DNA of 5,994 nucleotides. Origin: Candidatus Glassiibacteriota bacterium. Its GTDB lineage: Bacteria > Gemmatimonadota > Glassbacteria > GWA2-58-10. Position 1 is the first letter of the stretch, and every line of letters starts with the position of its first letter. The position numbers and the translations under genes are program-made. Positions 5,992 through 5,994 of the stretch are shown piece after piece. Location of the stretch: assembly GCA_016934095.1 (NCBI GenBank), contig JAFGTO010000266.1, forward strand, positions 1 to 5,994. The letters run 5' to 3'. The notes beneath the pieces are model-generated. The model saw only the letters and a program-made list of their open reading frames with translations, made no database searches and had not been told where the DNA came from.

Positions 5992-5994
5992 TTA

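Overview
The window is GC-rich and gene-dense, with clean Shine-Dalgarno sites, and looks bacterial. A twin-arginine signal peptide on one protein and a lipoprotein signal on another point to a cell that exports glycan-handling enzymes. The mix of a Tat-exported Gfo/Idh/MocA-type (GH109-like) protein, a fucose/arabinose-isomerase-family enzyme, a lipoprotein mutarotase and an acetokinase suggests a saccharolytic, perhaps anaerobic, environmental or gut lineage of the PVC/FCB kind. That placement is inference; there is no marker gene.

Layout. On the minus strand, read right to left, an isomerase-family gene (1539-3020) is followed after 167 bases by a Tat-exported GH109-like NAD-dependent glycosidase/oxidoreductase (70-1371). 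A 443-base region (3021-3463) lies between the isomerase and a plus-strand gene. It holds interleaved divergent promoter candidates, an operator-like dyad, two abutting 12-bp palindromes, and a small basic 49-codon reading frame (3202-3351) with a strong ribosome-binding site. The plus-strand gene at 3464-4552 encodes a lipoprotein-type aldose 1-epimerase. It converges on a minus-strand gene (4668-5936) for a divergent acetate-kinase-family protein, which has a TATAAT-containing promoter candidate near the right edge. The convergent gap (4553-4667) holds a GC-rich stem-loop.

How the genes may fit together (inference). The exported GH109-like protein could release a sugar outside the cytoplasm and the anchored mutarotase could equilibrate its anomers. 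After uptake, by a transporter not seen here, the isomerase would convert the aldose to a ketose. The acetokinase-family protein would act on an acyl phosphate further down fermentation or on another carboxylate; its active site departs from true acetate kinases. No mobile element, CRISPR array, tRNA or rRNA was recognised. The points most worth a second look are the small basic frame, the regulatory region around it, and the substituted acetokinase active site.
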